From: Paenarthrobacter sp. A20 | Lineage (GTDB): Bacteria > Actinomycetota > Actinomycetes > Actinomycetales > Micrococcaceae | DNA length: 64,000 bases | Assembly: GCF_024168825.1 (NCBI RefSeq) | Contig: NZ_JALJWH010000001.1 | Span: forward strand, 2,418,001-2,482,000 | Reading direction: 5' to 3' | Shown here: one piece after another, positions 29,101 through 37,441 of the stretch | How positions within the stretch are numbered: the stretch's first letter is position 1 | Layout of the letters: every line of letters begins with the position of its first letter | The notes under the pieces: generated by a model | What the model was told of the DNA's origin: nothing | Database searches by the model: none | Seen by the model: the letters and a program-made list of their open reading frames with translations, nothing else | Translations under genes and position numbers: made by a program

Positions 29101-29509
29101 AGCTACCGCCGCGGATACTGCCCACCGCGTTCGAATCGTGGATTCCAAGGGCGAAACAGTAGGAAACCTGCCGTCCGGGGAAGTGTCCGTGGATGCTGCC
29201 GTGCCGGCCGGCGACGAAGGCCGCCAGGTTGTCCTGGCCGAACGGTCCGATCCCGGCTGGACAGCATGGATCGACGGCCGCCAACTTAAGGCCACCACAT
29301 CCGGCTGGTCGCAGGCCTTCGAACTTCCGGCCAGTGGTGGTGAGCTGGAAATCCGGTACACGAACCCTTGGGCCCTGTTGTTCGGAATCCTGCAGGCCGT
29401 GGTGATCGGATTGACGGTCCTGTTGGCCATTCCGATGCCAGCGCGCCGCACCCGAACCGGCATGTCGAGGGATGAAGTCTCCCTCCGTAAGGAGTACAGC
29501 AGTGTCTGA
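26156..29509 (+). CDS. Large membrane-bound GT2 family glycosyltransferase, start uncertain
   Basis: About 1,117 residues. The N-terminal 290 residues are a GT-A glycosyltransferase: VSHDGGNYLPRTLAALSNQT, IDTGSTDNS, the metal region GSGDDVDFCWR and FHVEHRPHG. About 12 transmembrane helices follow (residues 375-800), then an extracytoplasmic domain of about 250 residues, then a last helix (WALLFGILQAVVIGLTVLL). It probably transfers sugar from a nucleotide or lipid donor at the membrane; substrate unknown. No ATG, GTG or TTG lies between the preceding in-frame stop at 26087 and 26156, yet coding sense (HVTAVV) starts earlier, so a non-standard start or a sequencing or indel difference is possible. 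The 3' end overlaps the DUF5719 gene by 8 bp. Confidence 0.85.
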   Translation: MVSHDGGNYLPRTLAALSNQTRSADAAIGIDTGSTDNSLDLLREAFSQDKVTTFQQAKSGFGAAIQAGLQELAPESGRDKDGNGTETGPVKWLWLLHDDAAPAPDALAELLHAVERAPSVTVAGCKQLGWDNERHLVDVGLSTSRWAERLTLIDADEVDQGQYDARTDTFAVNSAGMLVRLDVWEQLQGFDPALPGSGDDVDFCWRNWLAGNRVVVVPSARMFHVEHRPHGLGTSSAARKAQIHMRLKHTPWWNVPFQAVGALFGAMVRLVLSILVKEPGYGFSQFTATVAALMRPLAIGRGRRIAARTRRVHRSVVRGLQTSTREVRANRRSLLEAIRPSEETSAVSDLLAPEPSGDAADDFAALATNERGWVGTGAVAAALLALAAALVGLLGLVRSGTVAGGGLLPLAASPADIWGNASTWWISLGAGLPGHGDPFGYVLWLLSFVGGGDGDSAMAWLLILAMPLSAVGAWFAAGALTAKRRFRTVAALAWSAAPALLIAINEGRAGALVAHVMMPLLLLALLRASGSAIGQGRSHAVTSLSRRPAPILGKPGINGTPSWTAAAAGGLVMAIVTASAPSLLGPIAVAVILAAVILGQRGKTLWWSLLPTVALFLPYGISVLDRPRALLADPGVPLTFEAAPLWQQLLGQPLAFDVDAGLTGLTLFGPGAMPWALLLALLVSAPVLILAVAALFLPGKRTALARVFWLAALTILASGWLVGHVATGVNNNVIVGPFTGPAVSAAGMLLLGAAVIGADKIFAAPRRMTDSQRRRLPLRPIASGLALALLVAGPLAGMGAWAVQNVLQPSPAPGATAAPDATRPTSSLGSPRQVWPVDSATLPATAVDRGQGPERTRTLVITSGEQGAFTSSLMRGAGTTLDSLSTIASARTIIGAPGREETAADDAATASLRRAVATIVASTGVDPRADLEQLGAGFVVLKAADNAAQLTASRIDAVPGLVAVGQTDAGWLWRVTPKNQPAATAADTAHRVRIVDSKGETVGNLPSGEVSVDAAVPAGDEGRQVVLAERSDPGWTAWIDGRQLKATTSGWSQAFELPASGGELEIRYTNPWALLFGILQAVVIGLTVLLAIPMPARRTRTGMSRDEVSLRKEYSSV

Positions 29510-31139
29510 CGACCAGAAGCCGCCGGTCGACCATAAAGCGTCCCGCAGCTCTCCCAAGGGCTCCCGAAGCTCCAACAAAGGCGTCATTACAGGCGTCCTC
29601 TCCGCAGTGGTCATCCTGGCCGCAGGCGGAGGTGCTGTTGCCGCGACCTCGATGGTGCCCCAGCCTTCCGGAGGTACCACTATGGATGTCCGGCAGGCTG
29701 ATGTCCCTGCAGGGCGGTCCCTGGGTGTCTGCCCCGAGCCTGCAAGGCTGGTCAACGGCACCGTCGTGGGAACGGACGCGGACTTCAGCCCTGTCTCCAC
29801 CACCGCAACCAGTGCCCTCAACGCTGTGGTGCTGAGCAATCCGGCCGGAACGGTTCCCGGAAGCAAGGTGACGTCGCTGGGAGGCGACGCGGTGGCTGAG
29901 ATCGCCAAGGCCCCCACCAGCACTCCTACGCCAACGTCCGGTCCGCCAGTGCTGGCAGCAGGTGTTGCCTCTATTTCCCCCGTGAGCTCTCCGACAGTAG
30001 TAGGCGCGGATCCCCTGGGTAATGAGCAGGCATCCATGGCCGCCCATCTCAGCTATGCCGCAACAGATGGCGACCTCCGCGGCCTGGCCACGGCCCAATG
30101 CCAGCCGCCAGGTAACGATGCGTGGCTCCTGGGCGCCAACACCGCAGTGGGCCGCACGTCCGTCCTGAACCTGAGCAACGCCTCGGAGACTCCTGCGACA
30201 GTCAACCTCGACCTCTTCGGGTACGAAGGCCAGATCCAGGCACCAGGCGCGCGTGGCCTCCTGGTAGCTCCCGGAACCACCCGCTCAATAAACCTTGCGG
30301 GGCTCGCTCCGAGCGAATCCCAGCTTGCTGTCCACGTCCGCAGCACAGGCGGCCCTGTTTCCGGGACCATCCAGCAGAGCGTGCTGCGAGGACTCGCTCC
30401 CGGTGGCGTTGAGTATCTTTCGCCGGGAGACGGCCCCTCAAACCTGCAGGTGATGTCCGGGGTAGATATCCAGGACCCGGCCGCCACCAAGGCATTGGCC
30501 GGTAAATCAGGTTTCGCTGACGCTGTACCGGCCCTCCAAATCGCCGTTCCCGGTTCCACCGACGCCGTGGTGCAGGTGAGCCTGTACGGTGCCAATGGTG
30601 AACGAAAGCTTCCCAGCGGGGGAGTGGTGACGGTCAAGGGCGGATCAGTTGCCACGCTGAACCTGGAAGGAATTCCGGCCGGAACCTACACCGTCAAGGC
30701 GAGCTCGGACGTGGCATTCGTGGCATCGGCCCGCGTCACGCGGGGCGCCAAAGCCGAGGAAGCCACCGATTTCGCGTGGTCTCCGGCCTCGGCCCGCCTG
30801 GGAAGCCAGCATCTGGTAGCTGTTCCACGGGACGGCCAGAGGTTCCTGAGTTTTGGTGTGCCCGAGGGCCGCGGCACTATCAGCTACGCTCCAGTGACCG
30901 CCAACGGTGCGGTGGGCAAGGCAGTTGACGTCGATATGTCCGGTGGGACCACGTCGTTGATAGAGCTCCCTGCAAAGTCCGGAGACTCGCCGATAGCAGG
31001 GTATGTGGTCTCAGCTTCCGGCGACCCGATTTATGGGGCCTTGATCCTGGGCAAACAGGGCCGTGCGGACGTTTCCGTCGTGGCAATCCAGGACGCAGCG
31101 GCGGGACTTGAGAAGGTCCCGGTCTCGGTGGGGTACTAG
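29502..31139 (+). CDS. DUF5719 family membrane-anchored extracytoplasmic protein
   Basis: Protein of 545 residues. A basic N-terminus (Lys, Ser, Arg) and a transmembrane signal-anchor (about residues 27-49) precede a large secreted part made of beta-rich segments such as TSVLNLSNASETPATVNLDLFG and GTYTVKASSDVAFVASARVT. The repeated pattern of surface-protein beta sandwiches and the place after a large glycosyltransferase match actinobacterial DUF5719 proteins, whose function is unknown. GTG at 29502 has AAGGAG 7 bp upstream, and the gene overlaps the upstream gene by 8 bp, so the two products are probably made together. Confidence 0.82.
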   Translation: MSDDQKPPVDHKASRSSPKGSRSSNKGVITGVLSAVVILAAGGGAVAATSMVPQPSGGTTMDVRQADVPAGRSLGVCPEPARLVNGTVVGTDADFSPVSTTATSALNAVVLSNPAGTVPGSKVTSLGGDAVAEIAKAPTSTPTPTSGPPVLAAGVASISPVSSPTVVGADPLGNEQASMAAHLSYAATDGDLRGLATAQCQPPGNDAWLLGANTAVGRTSVLNLSNASETPATVNLDLFGYEGQIQAPGARGLLVAPGTTRSINLAGLAPSESQLAVHVRSTGGPVSGTIQQSVLRGLAPGGVEYLSPGDGPSNLQVMSGVDIQDPAATKALAGKSGFADAVPALQIAVPGSTDAVVQVSLYGANGERKLPSGGVVTVKGGSVATLNLEGIPAGTYTVKASSDVAFVASARVTRGAKAEEATDFAWSPASARLGSQHLVAVPRDGQRFLSFGVPEGRGTISYAPVTANGAVGKAVDVDMSGGTTSLIELPAKSGDSPIAGYVVSASGDPIYGALILGKQGRADVSVVAIQDAAAGLEKVPVSVGY

Positions 31140-31193
31140 CCCGGGGTGGGCGGGCAGCGAAAGCCGCCTGCCGCCGTCGTTATTGATACAGGG

Positions 31194-31712
31194 TTATTGA
31201 TACCGGCGGCGGTACACGGGATCGAGTGTTTCCGGCGGCACGCCCAGCATTTCGGCGGTGTACTCGACCACGACATCATGGACCAGGTCCTGCAGTTCCT
31301 CACGGGTGTTGGAGCCTTGCTCCACCACCCGGCGGTAAACGGTGATCATGGGCGCTTCGCCACGGCCGCCGGGCGTATATGAGCCCATGGGGGCAGAGTT
31401 TCCAGTGGCGACCAGCTGTTCCAGATGGGGCGGGATTTCATCAACGGCAAAGAGCACGCCGTCGAGCTGTTTGCCCCACATGTCCTGGAGCCGCTCGGCG
31501 GAGTCCAGCACCATATCGTCGAACCGCTCTGACCGGGTTCGGAAACCAGGCAGGTTGGCGAGCATCAATTCGCCCCGCAGTCCCCGCCCGTGGCGGTTGC
31601 GCCGGCGCTGCCGGAAGCCGCGAACACCTGTACCGGCGTGTTCCCCCGCCTGATCGCCATCGGCGTCAGTCCACCGGATGTTGAACCCGGGAACATGTGG
31701 CTGTGACTGCAT
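31194..31712 (-). CDS. Metallopeptidase (zincin-like) family protein with degenerate zinc motif
   Basis: Protein of 172 residues of the small PF06262-type zincin family, recognised by RRRNRHGRGLRGELML near residues 37-51, TRSERFDDMVLDSAERL and the EIPPHLEQL segment. The position where relatives carry HExxH reads H145-D-V-V-V-E150-Y, so the second histidine is absent and the first glutamate is Asp. The protein may be a non-catalytic relative. In M. tuberculosis the family member Rv3259 neighbours whiB2 and DUF3499, as here. It is divergent from DUF3499. ATG at 31712; ribosome site weak. Confidence 0.75.
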   Translation of the reverse strand: MQSQPHVPGFNIRWTDADGDQAGEHAGTGVRGFRQRRRNRHGRGLRGELMLANLPGFRTRSERFDDMVLDSAERLQDMWGKQLDGVLFAVDEIPPHLEQLVATGNSAPMGSYTPGGRGEAPMITVYRRVVEQGSNTREELQDLVHDVVVEYTAEMLGVPPETLDPVYRRRYQ

Positions 31713-31856
31713 ATATCGACTTTAGTACCGAGGAACCGCCAGCGCGACATCATGGCATGCACCGCGCCGGAGCTGGTGGCACTCATCGGTGTCCGTGGAG
31801 GGCGCGGGGGCCCCAATGCGCAGTGCAGGTGCCAATTGGCGCTAATCTGGGATGTT

Positions 31857-32234
31857 GTGGGTGCTATTCGTCAATGTTCAAGATCAGCCTGCCGCCAGTC
31901 CGCGGTGGCCACTTTGACGTACGTGTACGCCGAGTCGACCGCCGTCCTGGGTCCTCTCGCGACGTATGCCGAACCCCACGCCTACGACCTCTGCTCCCAG
32001 CACGCCGGAAGCCTGACGGTTCCGCGGGGCTGGGAAGTCCTGCGCCTGGCGATGCCCGCAACCCCGCCCGAGCCCGGCCCTGATGACCTGCTGGCCCTTG
32101 CCAACGCCGTCCGCGAGGCAGCCTCGGCAGCACCTGAGTCGCCTGCCCGGCACAACCACGCGCAGATGGAACCGCCTGCCGGCGTCGAAGGAACCCGTCG
32201 CGGCCACCTGCGGATCCTCCGCGAACCGTCCTGA
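31857..32234 (+). CDS. DUF3499 family protein
   Basis: About 125 residues. The conserved core CSRSACRQSAVATLTYVYA, then LGPLATYAEPHAYDLC and QHAGSLTVPRGWEVLRL, is typical of actinobacterial DUF3499. Cysteines in CSRSAC and DLCSQH could form a zinc knuckle. The C-terminal 50 residues are low-complexity. Function is unknown. I chose GTG at 31857 because the family usually begins a few residues before CSRSAC. No strong ribosome site is present, and a start up to 35 codons upstream is possible. Homologue: Rv3258c. Confidence 0.8.
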   Translation: MGAIRQCSRSACRQSAVATLTYVYAESTAVLGPLATYAEPHAYDLCSQHAGSLTVPRGWEVLRLAMPATPPEPGPDDLLALANAVREAASAAPESPARHNHAQMEPPAGVEGTRRGHLRILREPS

Positions 32235-32377
32235 CGGGCAGTCCTCTTTGCCGGATCCTGGCGTCGGGACGCAATTCGTCGCCGTGCTCCAAACCGGCTG
32301 ATCCTGCGCGGTAGTCTGGAATCTGCAGATAAGTCCGCCAGCGGCGCCATGCAGGCGCCACCCAGGGAGCATCATTC

Positions 32378-32596
32378 ATGCCAAAGGTCAGTCCTGAACT
32401 GTTGTCCATCCTGCGCTGCCCCGTGACGGGTTCAGCGTTGGTCCAGGAGGGCGAGGAGCTGGTCTCCACCTCCGCCGCAGCGGACGGTGAAAAGCTCCGC
32501 TACGCGATTGAGGATGGCATCCCGCTGCTCCTGCCTCCGGAGCTGCTTGCCGCGGCCAATGCTGCCACCTCCGGCCAGCACGATTCCAAGGCATAG
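32378..32596 (+). CDS. Trm112 family small protein
   Basis: Protein of 72 residues with the UPF0434/Trm112 fold: LLSILRCPVTGSALVQ at the N-terminus and LRYAIEDGIPLLLPPE in the middle. Only one of the two usual cysteine pairs is left (single C14). Yeast Trm112 activates methyltransferases; the bacterial role is unclear. It is 48 bp upstream of ahcY in the same direction, an intriguing pairing, because AhcY clears the product of methyltransferases. Confidence 0.85.
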   Translation: MPKVSPELLSILRCPVTGSALVQEGEELVSTSAAADGEKLRYAIEDGIPLLLPPELLAAANAATSGQHDSKA

Positions 32597-32644
32597 ACGC
32601 ACTTTCTTCTTCATCAAAACCGCACGGTACCCCTAAGGATTTCC

Positions 32645-34123
32645 ATGACTTTTGACTTCAAAGTGGCTGACATTACCCTTGCGGAGGCAGGCCGCCACCA
32701 GATCCGCCTTGCCGAGCATGAAATGCCGGGCCTCATGTCCCTTCGGGCTGAGTTTGGCGCCTCGCAGCCGCTCAAGGGTGCGAGGATCGCGGGTTCCCTG
32801 CACATGACGGTCCAGACTGCCGTCCTCATTGAGACCCTCACCGCACTGGGTGCTGAGGTCCGCTGGGCTTCGTGCAACATCTTCTCCACCCAGGATGAAG
32901 CTGCTGCCGCCGTCGTGGTCGGCAAAGGCACGCCGGAAAACCCCCAGGGTGTTCCCGTCTTCGCTTGGAAGGGCGAAACGCTGGAGGAGTACTGGTGGAC
33001 TGCCGAGCAGATCCTCACCTGGCCGGGCGCTGAGACCAATCCGGAGCTCGGCCCCAACATGATTCTCGACGACGGCGGCGACGCCACGCTGCTGCTGCAC
33101 AAGGGCGTCGAATTCGAAGCCGCAGGAGCAGTGCCCACCGCGACGGGAGAAGATCCCGAGGAATACGTCCTCATCCTGGACCTCCTCCGCCGGACCCTCG
33201 CTGCCGATCCGCAGAAGTGGAAGCGCCTGGCTGCCCGCATCGAGGGCGTCACCGAGGAAACCACTACCGGTGTGCACCGCCTCTACCAGCTCGCCGAGCA
33301 GGGCAAGCTGCTCTTCCCGGCCATCAACGTCAACGACTCCGTCACCAAGAGCAAGTTCGACAACAAATACGGCATTCGCCACTCCCTGCCGGACGGCATC
33401 AACCGCGCCACGGACGTCCTCATGGGCGGCAAAGTGGCCGTCGTGTGCGGTTATGGCGATGTGGGCAAGGGCGCAGCGGAGGCACTGCGCGGCCAGGGCT
33501 CGCGCGTCATCGTTACGGAAATCGACCCCATTTGCGCCTTGCAGGCCGCGATGGACGGTTACCAGGTGGCCAAGCTTGAATCGGTGCTCGCACAAGGTGA
33601 CATCTTCATCACCACCACGGGCAACAAGGACGTCATCATGGCCGAGCACATGCTGGGCATGAAGAACAAAGCGATCGTTGGCAACATCGGGCACTTCGAT
33701 AACGAGATCGACATTGCCGGGCTCGCAAAGATTCCCGGTGTCAAGAAAGTGGAGATCAAACCACAGGTCCACGAGTGGGTCTTCGAGGCCGGCACGGGCT
33801 CGGAGCGGTCCATCATCGTCTTGTCCGAGGGCCGGTTGCTGAACCTGGGCAACGCCACGGGCCACCCGTCCTTCGTGATGAGCAACTCCTTCGCCAACCA
33901 GACGATCGCGCAGATCGAACTCTGGACCAAGAAGGACCAGCCCGCGGGCGAACGCGAATACGGCAAGCAGGTTTACGTGCTTCCCAAGATCCTGGACGAG
34001 AAGGTCGCACGACTGCACCTGGACGCACTGGGCGTGGAACTGACCGAACTGAGCAAGGACCAGGCGGATTACCTGGACCTTGACGTTGCCGGACCTTACA
34101 AGCCGGAGCACTACCGCTACTAA
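32645..34123 (+). CDS. ahcY: Adenosylhomocysteinase
   Basis: NAD-dependent enzyme of 492 residues that splits S-adenosylhomocysteine into homocysteine and adenosine, relieving methyltransferase inhibition. The NAD motif GYGDVGKG is at residues 269-276. The substrate segments [20 protein letters not shown] and the C-terminal KPEHYRY (needed for the neighbouring subunit's cofactor site) are intact. The insert around residues 160-195 is the long form found in actinobacteria. ATG with CTAAGGA upstream. It follows a Trm112-like gene. Confidence 0.96.
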   Translation: MTFDFKVADITLAEAGRHQIRLAEHEMPGLMSLRAEFGASQPLKGARIAGSLHMTVQTAVLIETLTALGAEVRWASCNIFSTQDEAAAAVVVGKGTPENPQGVPVFAWKGETLEEYWWTAEQILTWPGAETNPELGPNMILDDGGDATLLLHKGVEFEAAGAVPTATGEDPEEYVLILDLLRRTLAADPQKWKRLAARIEGVTEETTTGVHRLYQLAEQGKLLFPAINVNDSVTKSKFDNKYGIRHSLPDGINRATDVLMGGKVAVVCGYGDVGKGAAEALRGQGSRVIVTEIDPICALQAAMDGYQVAKLESVLAQGDIFITTTGNKDVIMAEHMLGMKNKAIVGNIGHFDNEIDIAGLAKIPGVKKVEIKPQVHEWVFEAGTGSERSIIVLSEGRLLNLGNATGHPSFVMSNSFANQTIAQIELWTKKDQPAGEREYGKQVYVLPKILDEKVARLHLDALGVELTELSKDQADYLDLDVAGPYKPEHYRY

Positions 34124-34150
34124 GCAACGCTGCGTCATCCAAATCGATGG

Positions 34151-34189
34151 CGAAAGGCCGGACACGCGACCAGCGTGGCCGGCCTTTCG
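34151..34189. terminator. Hairpin terminator after ahcY
   Basis: CGAAAGGCCGG and CCGGCCTTTCG are exact 11-bp arms 28 bp after the ahcY stop codon. Confidence 0.75.
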
Positions 34190-34241
34190 GCTAGAATTGG
34201 GTGTTCAGTATTGCTTGCCGGGGGACAGGAAGACGGGAACC

Positions 34242-35462
34242 ATGACGGAAGTCGCCAAACGGAAAACGGGCAAGATCCTTGCCATCGTAGGGATCTGCGC
34301 CGCTATTGCCGTGGGCGGAATTGGGGTCGCAACGGTGCCCGGGCTGCTGGCCGGTGGTACCCAGCTTGGTGGGGCCGCGCCGTCGCCGACTCCCACGGTG
34401 GAGGCCAAACCCGTGGAGTTGGGCATCACGCCGCTGGACGGAGCGATTGAGTGGAACCCCGTGGTGGGCCCACAGATCAAGGCGGTCAACGGCAAGGTCA
34501 AGGACGTGGTGCTGGCACCAGCCGATGGTGGTGTGCCAGTGCAGGGCAAGATCAGTCCTGACGGGACCACGTGGTCCACCGTGGAAGTCCTGAAGTTCAA
34601 GACCCAGTACAGCTATTCCTTCACCGTGGTGGATACCGCCGGGAAGGAAACCAAAAAGACCCAGACTTTTACCACGGTTTCCGCGGCCTACGAGGCCGAC
34701 GCGTCCGTTTACCCCCGCAACGGCACTACAGCGGGTTCCGGGCAGCCCATCGAGATCAACTTCAGTGAGCCTGTGGTGGACAAGGCGGCCATGGAGAAGC
34801 GGGTTGCCATCACCGTTTCCTCCGGCCAACCTGTGGCCTGGCATTGGTACTCCGATAAGAAGGTGCGGATCCGCCCTGAAGCTTTCTGGGCTTCGGGTAC
34901 CACCGTCACCGTCGACATGAAACTCCTGGGCGTCGACTTCGGAAACAAGATGATCGGCAACGCGGATGTGGTTTCCACGTTCACCACCGGCCCCCAGCGC
35001 GTGGCTGTGGTGGATGACACCACCAAGACCATGAACGTGTACTCCGACGGACAACTGGTCCACACCGCTCCAGTATCCCTGGGTGGCGAGGACTGGCTTT
35101 CTCCCACGGGCTATGCCGTGATCCTGGAGCAGGAGCGCAAATCCAACTTCAACGCCGGCAGTATCGGCCTTAAGCCGGGGGACAAGGGCTACTATGCGCC
35201 GATGGTGGTGGATTATGCCAACCGCCTGACGTGGTCCGGCGTCTACGTCCACCAAGCCCTTGAATCCGCTTGGGGGGCCATTGGCCGGGTCAACGTCTCG
35301 CATGGATGCGTCGGCCTGCTGCCGGACGATGCCGCATGGTTCTTCAACAACATGAAGACCGGCGACGTTGTCCAGATCCTGAACACCGGGGCTCCTGCGG
35401 TGGAACCATTGGAAGGCTTCGGGGACTGGAACATCCCGTGGGCGAGCTACGCCCAGCGGTAG
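34242..35462 (+). CDS. L,D-transpeptidase (YkuD domain, LdtMt2-like)
   Basis: Protein of 406 residues that makes 3-3 cross-links in peptidoglycan. A transmembrane signal-anchor spans residues 11-30. Two Ig-like domains follow (about 50-150 and 150-250), then the YkuD catalytic domain (about 251-380) with H337, H354 and C356 in VNVSHGCVGLL. The layout matches mycobacterial Ldt enzymes that resist most penicillins. The C-terminal segment PLEGFGDWNIPWASY is the usual extension. ATG at 34242 has an AGGA-containing stretch 13 bp upstream. Gene stands alone, 3' to the ahcY terminator. Confidence 0.92.
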   Translation: MTEVAKRKTGKILAIVGICAAIAVGGIGVATVPGLLAGGTQLGGAAPSPTPTVEAKPVELGITPLDGAIEWNPVVGPQIKAVNGKVKDVVLAPADGGVPVQGKISPDGTTWSTVEVLKFKTQYSYSFTVVDTAGKETKKTQTFTTVSAAYEADASVYPRNGTTAGSGQPIEINFSEPVVDKAAMEKRVAITVSSGQPVAWHWYSDKKVRIRPEAFWASGTTVTVDMKLLGVDFGNKMIGNADVVSTFTTGPQRVAVVDDTTKTMNVYSDGQLVHTAPVSLGGEDWLSPTGYAVILEQERKSNFNAGSIGLKPGDKGYYAPMVVDYANRLTWSGVYVHQALESAWGAIGRVNVSHGCVGLLPDDAAWFFNNMKTGDVVQILNTGAPAVEPLEGFGDWNIPWASYAQR

Positions 35463-35584
35463 TCCCGAGGCTAGGATTGTTGCAGTGATTATTTCCTGCG
35501 CTCTTTGACCCACACTTCACGTGCCGACCATGCGTTGGCCCTCCATTTGGTGCTGCCCTCAGTGGTGATTCCGGGTGTCCCTGC

Positions 35585-35608
35585 GGGGAACCCGTTTGCG
35601 GGTTCCCC
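35585..35608. terminator. Hairpin after the L,D-transpeptidase gene
   Basis: GGGGAACCCG and CGGGTTCCCC are exact arms around the loop TTTG, 122 bp after the transpeptidase stop and 41 bp before the next gene. It could also act on the next gene's leader. Confidence 0.55.
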
Positions 35609-35649
35609 GGCTCCTTCCACCGGACCCCTTTTCACCCTTTGGAGCACCC

Positions 35650-36501
35650 ATGACTCTTTCACCAACCCTTCGCCCGGACTGCGGCAGTTGCTTTGCGCTT
35701 TGCTGCACCGCTCTGGGATTCGCCCGCTCGGCTGACTTCGCCATCGACAAGCCAGCGGCCACGGCATGCCCGAACATGGCGGACGATTTTTCCTGCTCGA
35801 TCCATCAACGCCTGGTGTCGCGGGGGTTCCGCGGCTGCACGGTTTTTGATTGCTTCGGCGCGGGCCAGGTGGTTTCCCAGCACACCTTCTCGGGCACCAG
35901 TTGGACTCAAGACCCCGCGTCAAGGTCCTCGATGTTCGCCGTATTCAAAGTAGTCAGGCAACTTCACGAGATGCTCTGGTACTTGGCCGAAGCCAGTCAA
36001 CGAACCTTCGATCCGGACCTCGCATCGGCAGCGGATCACTTGTCCGGGCACATAGCAACCATCGCCCAAGGCAACGCCCCCGCGGTGCTGGCCACCGACG
36101 TCGAAACCTTGCATGGAGAGGTGCGGACCCTCCTGATGGAGGTCAGCGAAGAACTGCGCGCCTCCTACGGTGCCGAGGACAAGCAGACGTTCGACGGCGG
36201 CCCTCACCGGGACGGTGAATCGGCCAGCGCGGACTTGGGCAGCAGAGACCTCATGGGAGCCAACCTTGCCAACCGGCGTCTCTGCGGAGCAGACCTCCGC
36301 AGTGCCTACCTGATCGGAGCAAACCTCAGGAACAGCGACCTCACAGCCGTTGACCTTCTGGGAGCAGATCTTCGCGGAGCGCAACTCCACGGCACAGACC
36401 TCTCCAAGGCCCTATACCTCACCCAACCGCAAATCAACGCCGCCGAAGGCGATGCCACAACCCTCCTACCCCCACGACTTACCAGACCGGCCCAGTGGTG
36501 A
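35650..36501 (+). CDS. Pentapeptide-repeat protein with N-terminal Cys-rich domain
   Basis: Protein of 283 residues. The N-terminus has eight cysteines (C11, C14, C18, C19, C40, C49, C63, C68) in a CxxCxxxCC pattern that resembles YkgJ-like metal-binding proteins. A helical middle (90-175) follows. Residues 193-255 carry about twelve A(D/N)L-type pentapeptides (GANLA, GADLR, GANLR, GADLRGAQLH), which form a right-handed beta-helix. Pentapeptide proteins such as MfpA or Qnr mimic DNA and protect gyrase; whether this one does is unknown. ATG follows GGAG by 5 bp. It is convergent with an RDD gene 28 bp away. Confidence 0.83.
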   Translation: MTLSPTLRPDCGSCFALCCTALGFARSADFAIDKPAATACPNMADDFSCSIHQRLVSRGFRGCTVFDCFGAGQVVSQHTFSGTSWTQDPASRSSMFAVFKVVRQLHEMLWYLAEASQRTFDPDLASAADHLSGHIATIAQGNAPAVLATDVETLHGEVRTLLMEVSEELRASYGAEDKQTFDGGPHRDGESASADLGSRDLMGANLANRRLCGADLRSAYLIGANLRNSDLTAVDLLGADLRGAQLHGTDLSKALYLTQPQINAAEGDATTLLPPRLTRPAQW

Positions 36502-36528
36502 TTTTGGCTGGTAACAGCCGCACCAGAG

Positions 36529-37335
36529 CTAGGACTCGTGGCTGAACGGCAGCTTCCTGAGTCGTTCCCCGACAGTCGCATTCCGCTGCTCCGCTTGGCG
36601 CAGACGGGCGAGTTCGCGGTTGCGCCGTTCCCCGAGGACTGCCCCGATGTAGTCCTCGGGGATGGTGCCTGGGGGAGGGGGAGGGGCGACGTACCCTGCG
36701 AGTTCGGACGCCAAGGATGCCGCCATGTTCACGCGCGATGCCGGGGCCATGAGGTAGGCCTGCTGCACAAACGTTCCTGCCCTGCGCGCGGTGGCATCGG
36801 GGACCCTGCCGATGTCAGCCATGGCTACCCAGGCCTGAAGGTAGTGGGGTGCCACGGGCATGATCCGTGGCTTGGAGGGAACACGCTGACGGAGCGAGTA
36901 AGTACCGGCGACGATGTCGCCCAGGCGCTTGGACTTGTCGTTGAAAAGCGCTACTCCGATGGCCAGGCCACCGAACGTCATGTAGATCTCCAGGAAGCCG
37001 AGGAGGCCACGGATGAGGGCGTGGCGGAATCGGATGGACCCGCCGTCGTCGCGAACGATGCGAAGTCCTGTGGCGAGTTTTCCCAGGGACCGTCCTCGGG
37101 TGAGGGTCTCCACGGCGACGGGCACGATCACGACAGAGAATACGATGCTGCTGAGGACCAATGCCTGGATGGCGGCGTCATCGAGGTCCTGGGAGGCGGC
37201 GCCGATGAGGATGATGAGCAGTATCGCGAGGATGACCTGGGAGATGACATCAAGGATGAGCCCCAGGGCACGGGCAGCGAAGGAGGCCGGGCGCAACTCC
37301 AGGACCACTGCCTCGCCGGTGATGATTGAACTCAT
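36529..37335 (-). CDS. RDD family membrane protein
   Basis: Protein of 268 residues. The RDD region (residues 10-165) has about four transmembrane helices with the conserved Arg (ARALGLILD), the second Asp-containing loop GRSLGKLATGLRIVRDDGG and NDKSKRLGDIVAGTYSL. A soluble C-terminal part of about 100 residues follows, with a Pro-rich stretch. Some RDD proteins act as ion exchangers; the role here is unknown. It is divergent from the SpoIIM-like gene, with 106 bp between their starts, a common pairing in actinobacteria. ATG at 37335. Confidence 0.87.
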   Translation of the reverse strand: MSSIITGEAVVLELRPASFAARALGLILDVISQVILAILLIILIGAASQDLDDAAIQALVLSSIVFSVVIVPVAVETLTRGRSLGKLATGLRIVRDDGGSIRFRHALIRGLLGFLEIYMTFGGLAIGVALFNDKSKRLGDIVAGTYSLRQRVPSKPRIMPVAPHYLQAWVAMADIGRVPDATARRAGTFVQQAYLMAPASRVNMAASLASELAGYVAPPPPPGTIPEDYIGAVLGERRNRELARLRQAEQRNATVGERLRKLPFSHES

Positions 37336-37441
37336 ACCCGCCCCCATGCTTCGCAAACGCGGCGGGCCCACGGCGTGCCCGCACCAATGAGTCTAGCCGC
37401 GGCACTGACCCGGTGGGTGGCACAGGCGCTAGGGTGGTGCC

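Noticed and set aside
32633..34165. 510-residue minus-strand open frame
   Set aside because: Shadow of ahcY in a GC-rich genome; no family features.
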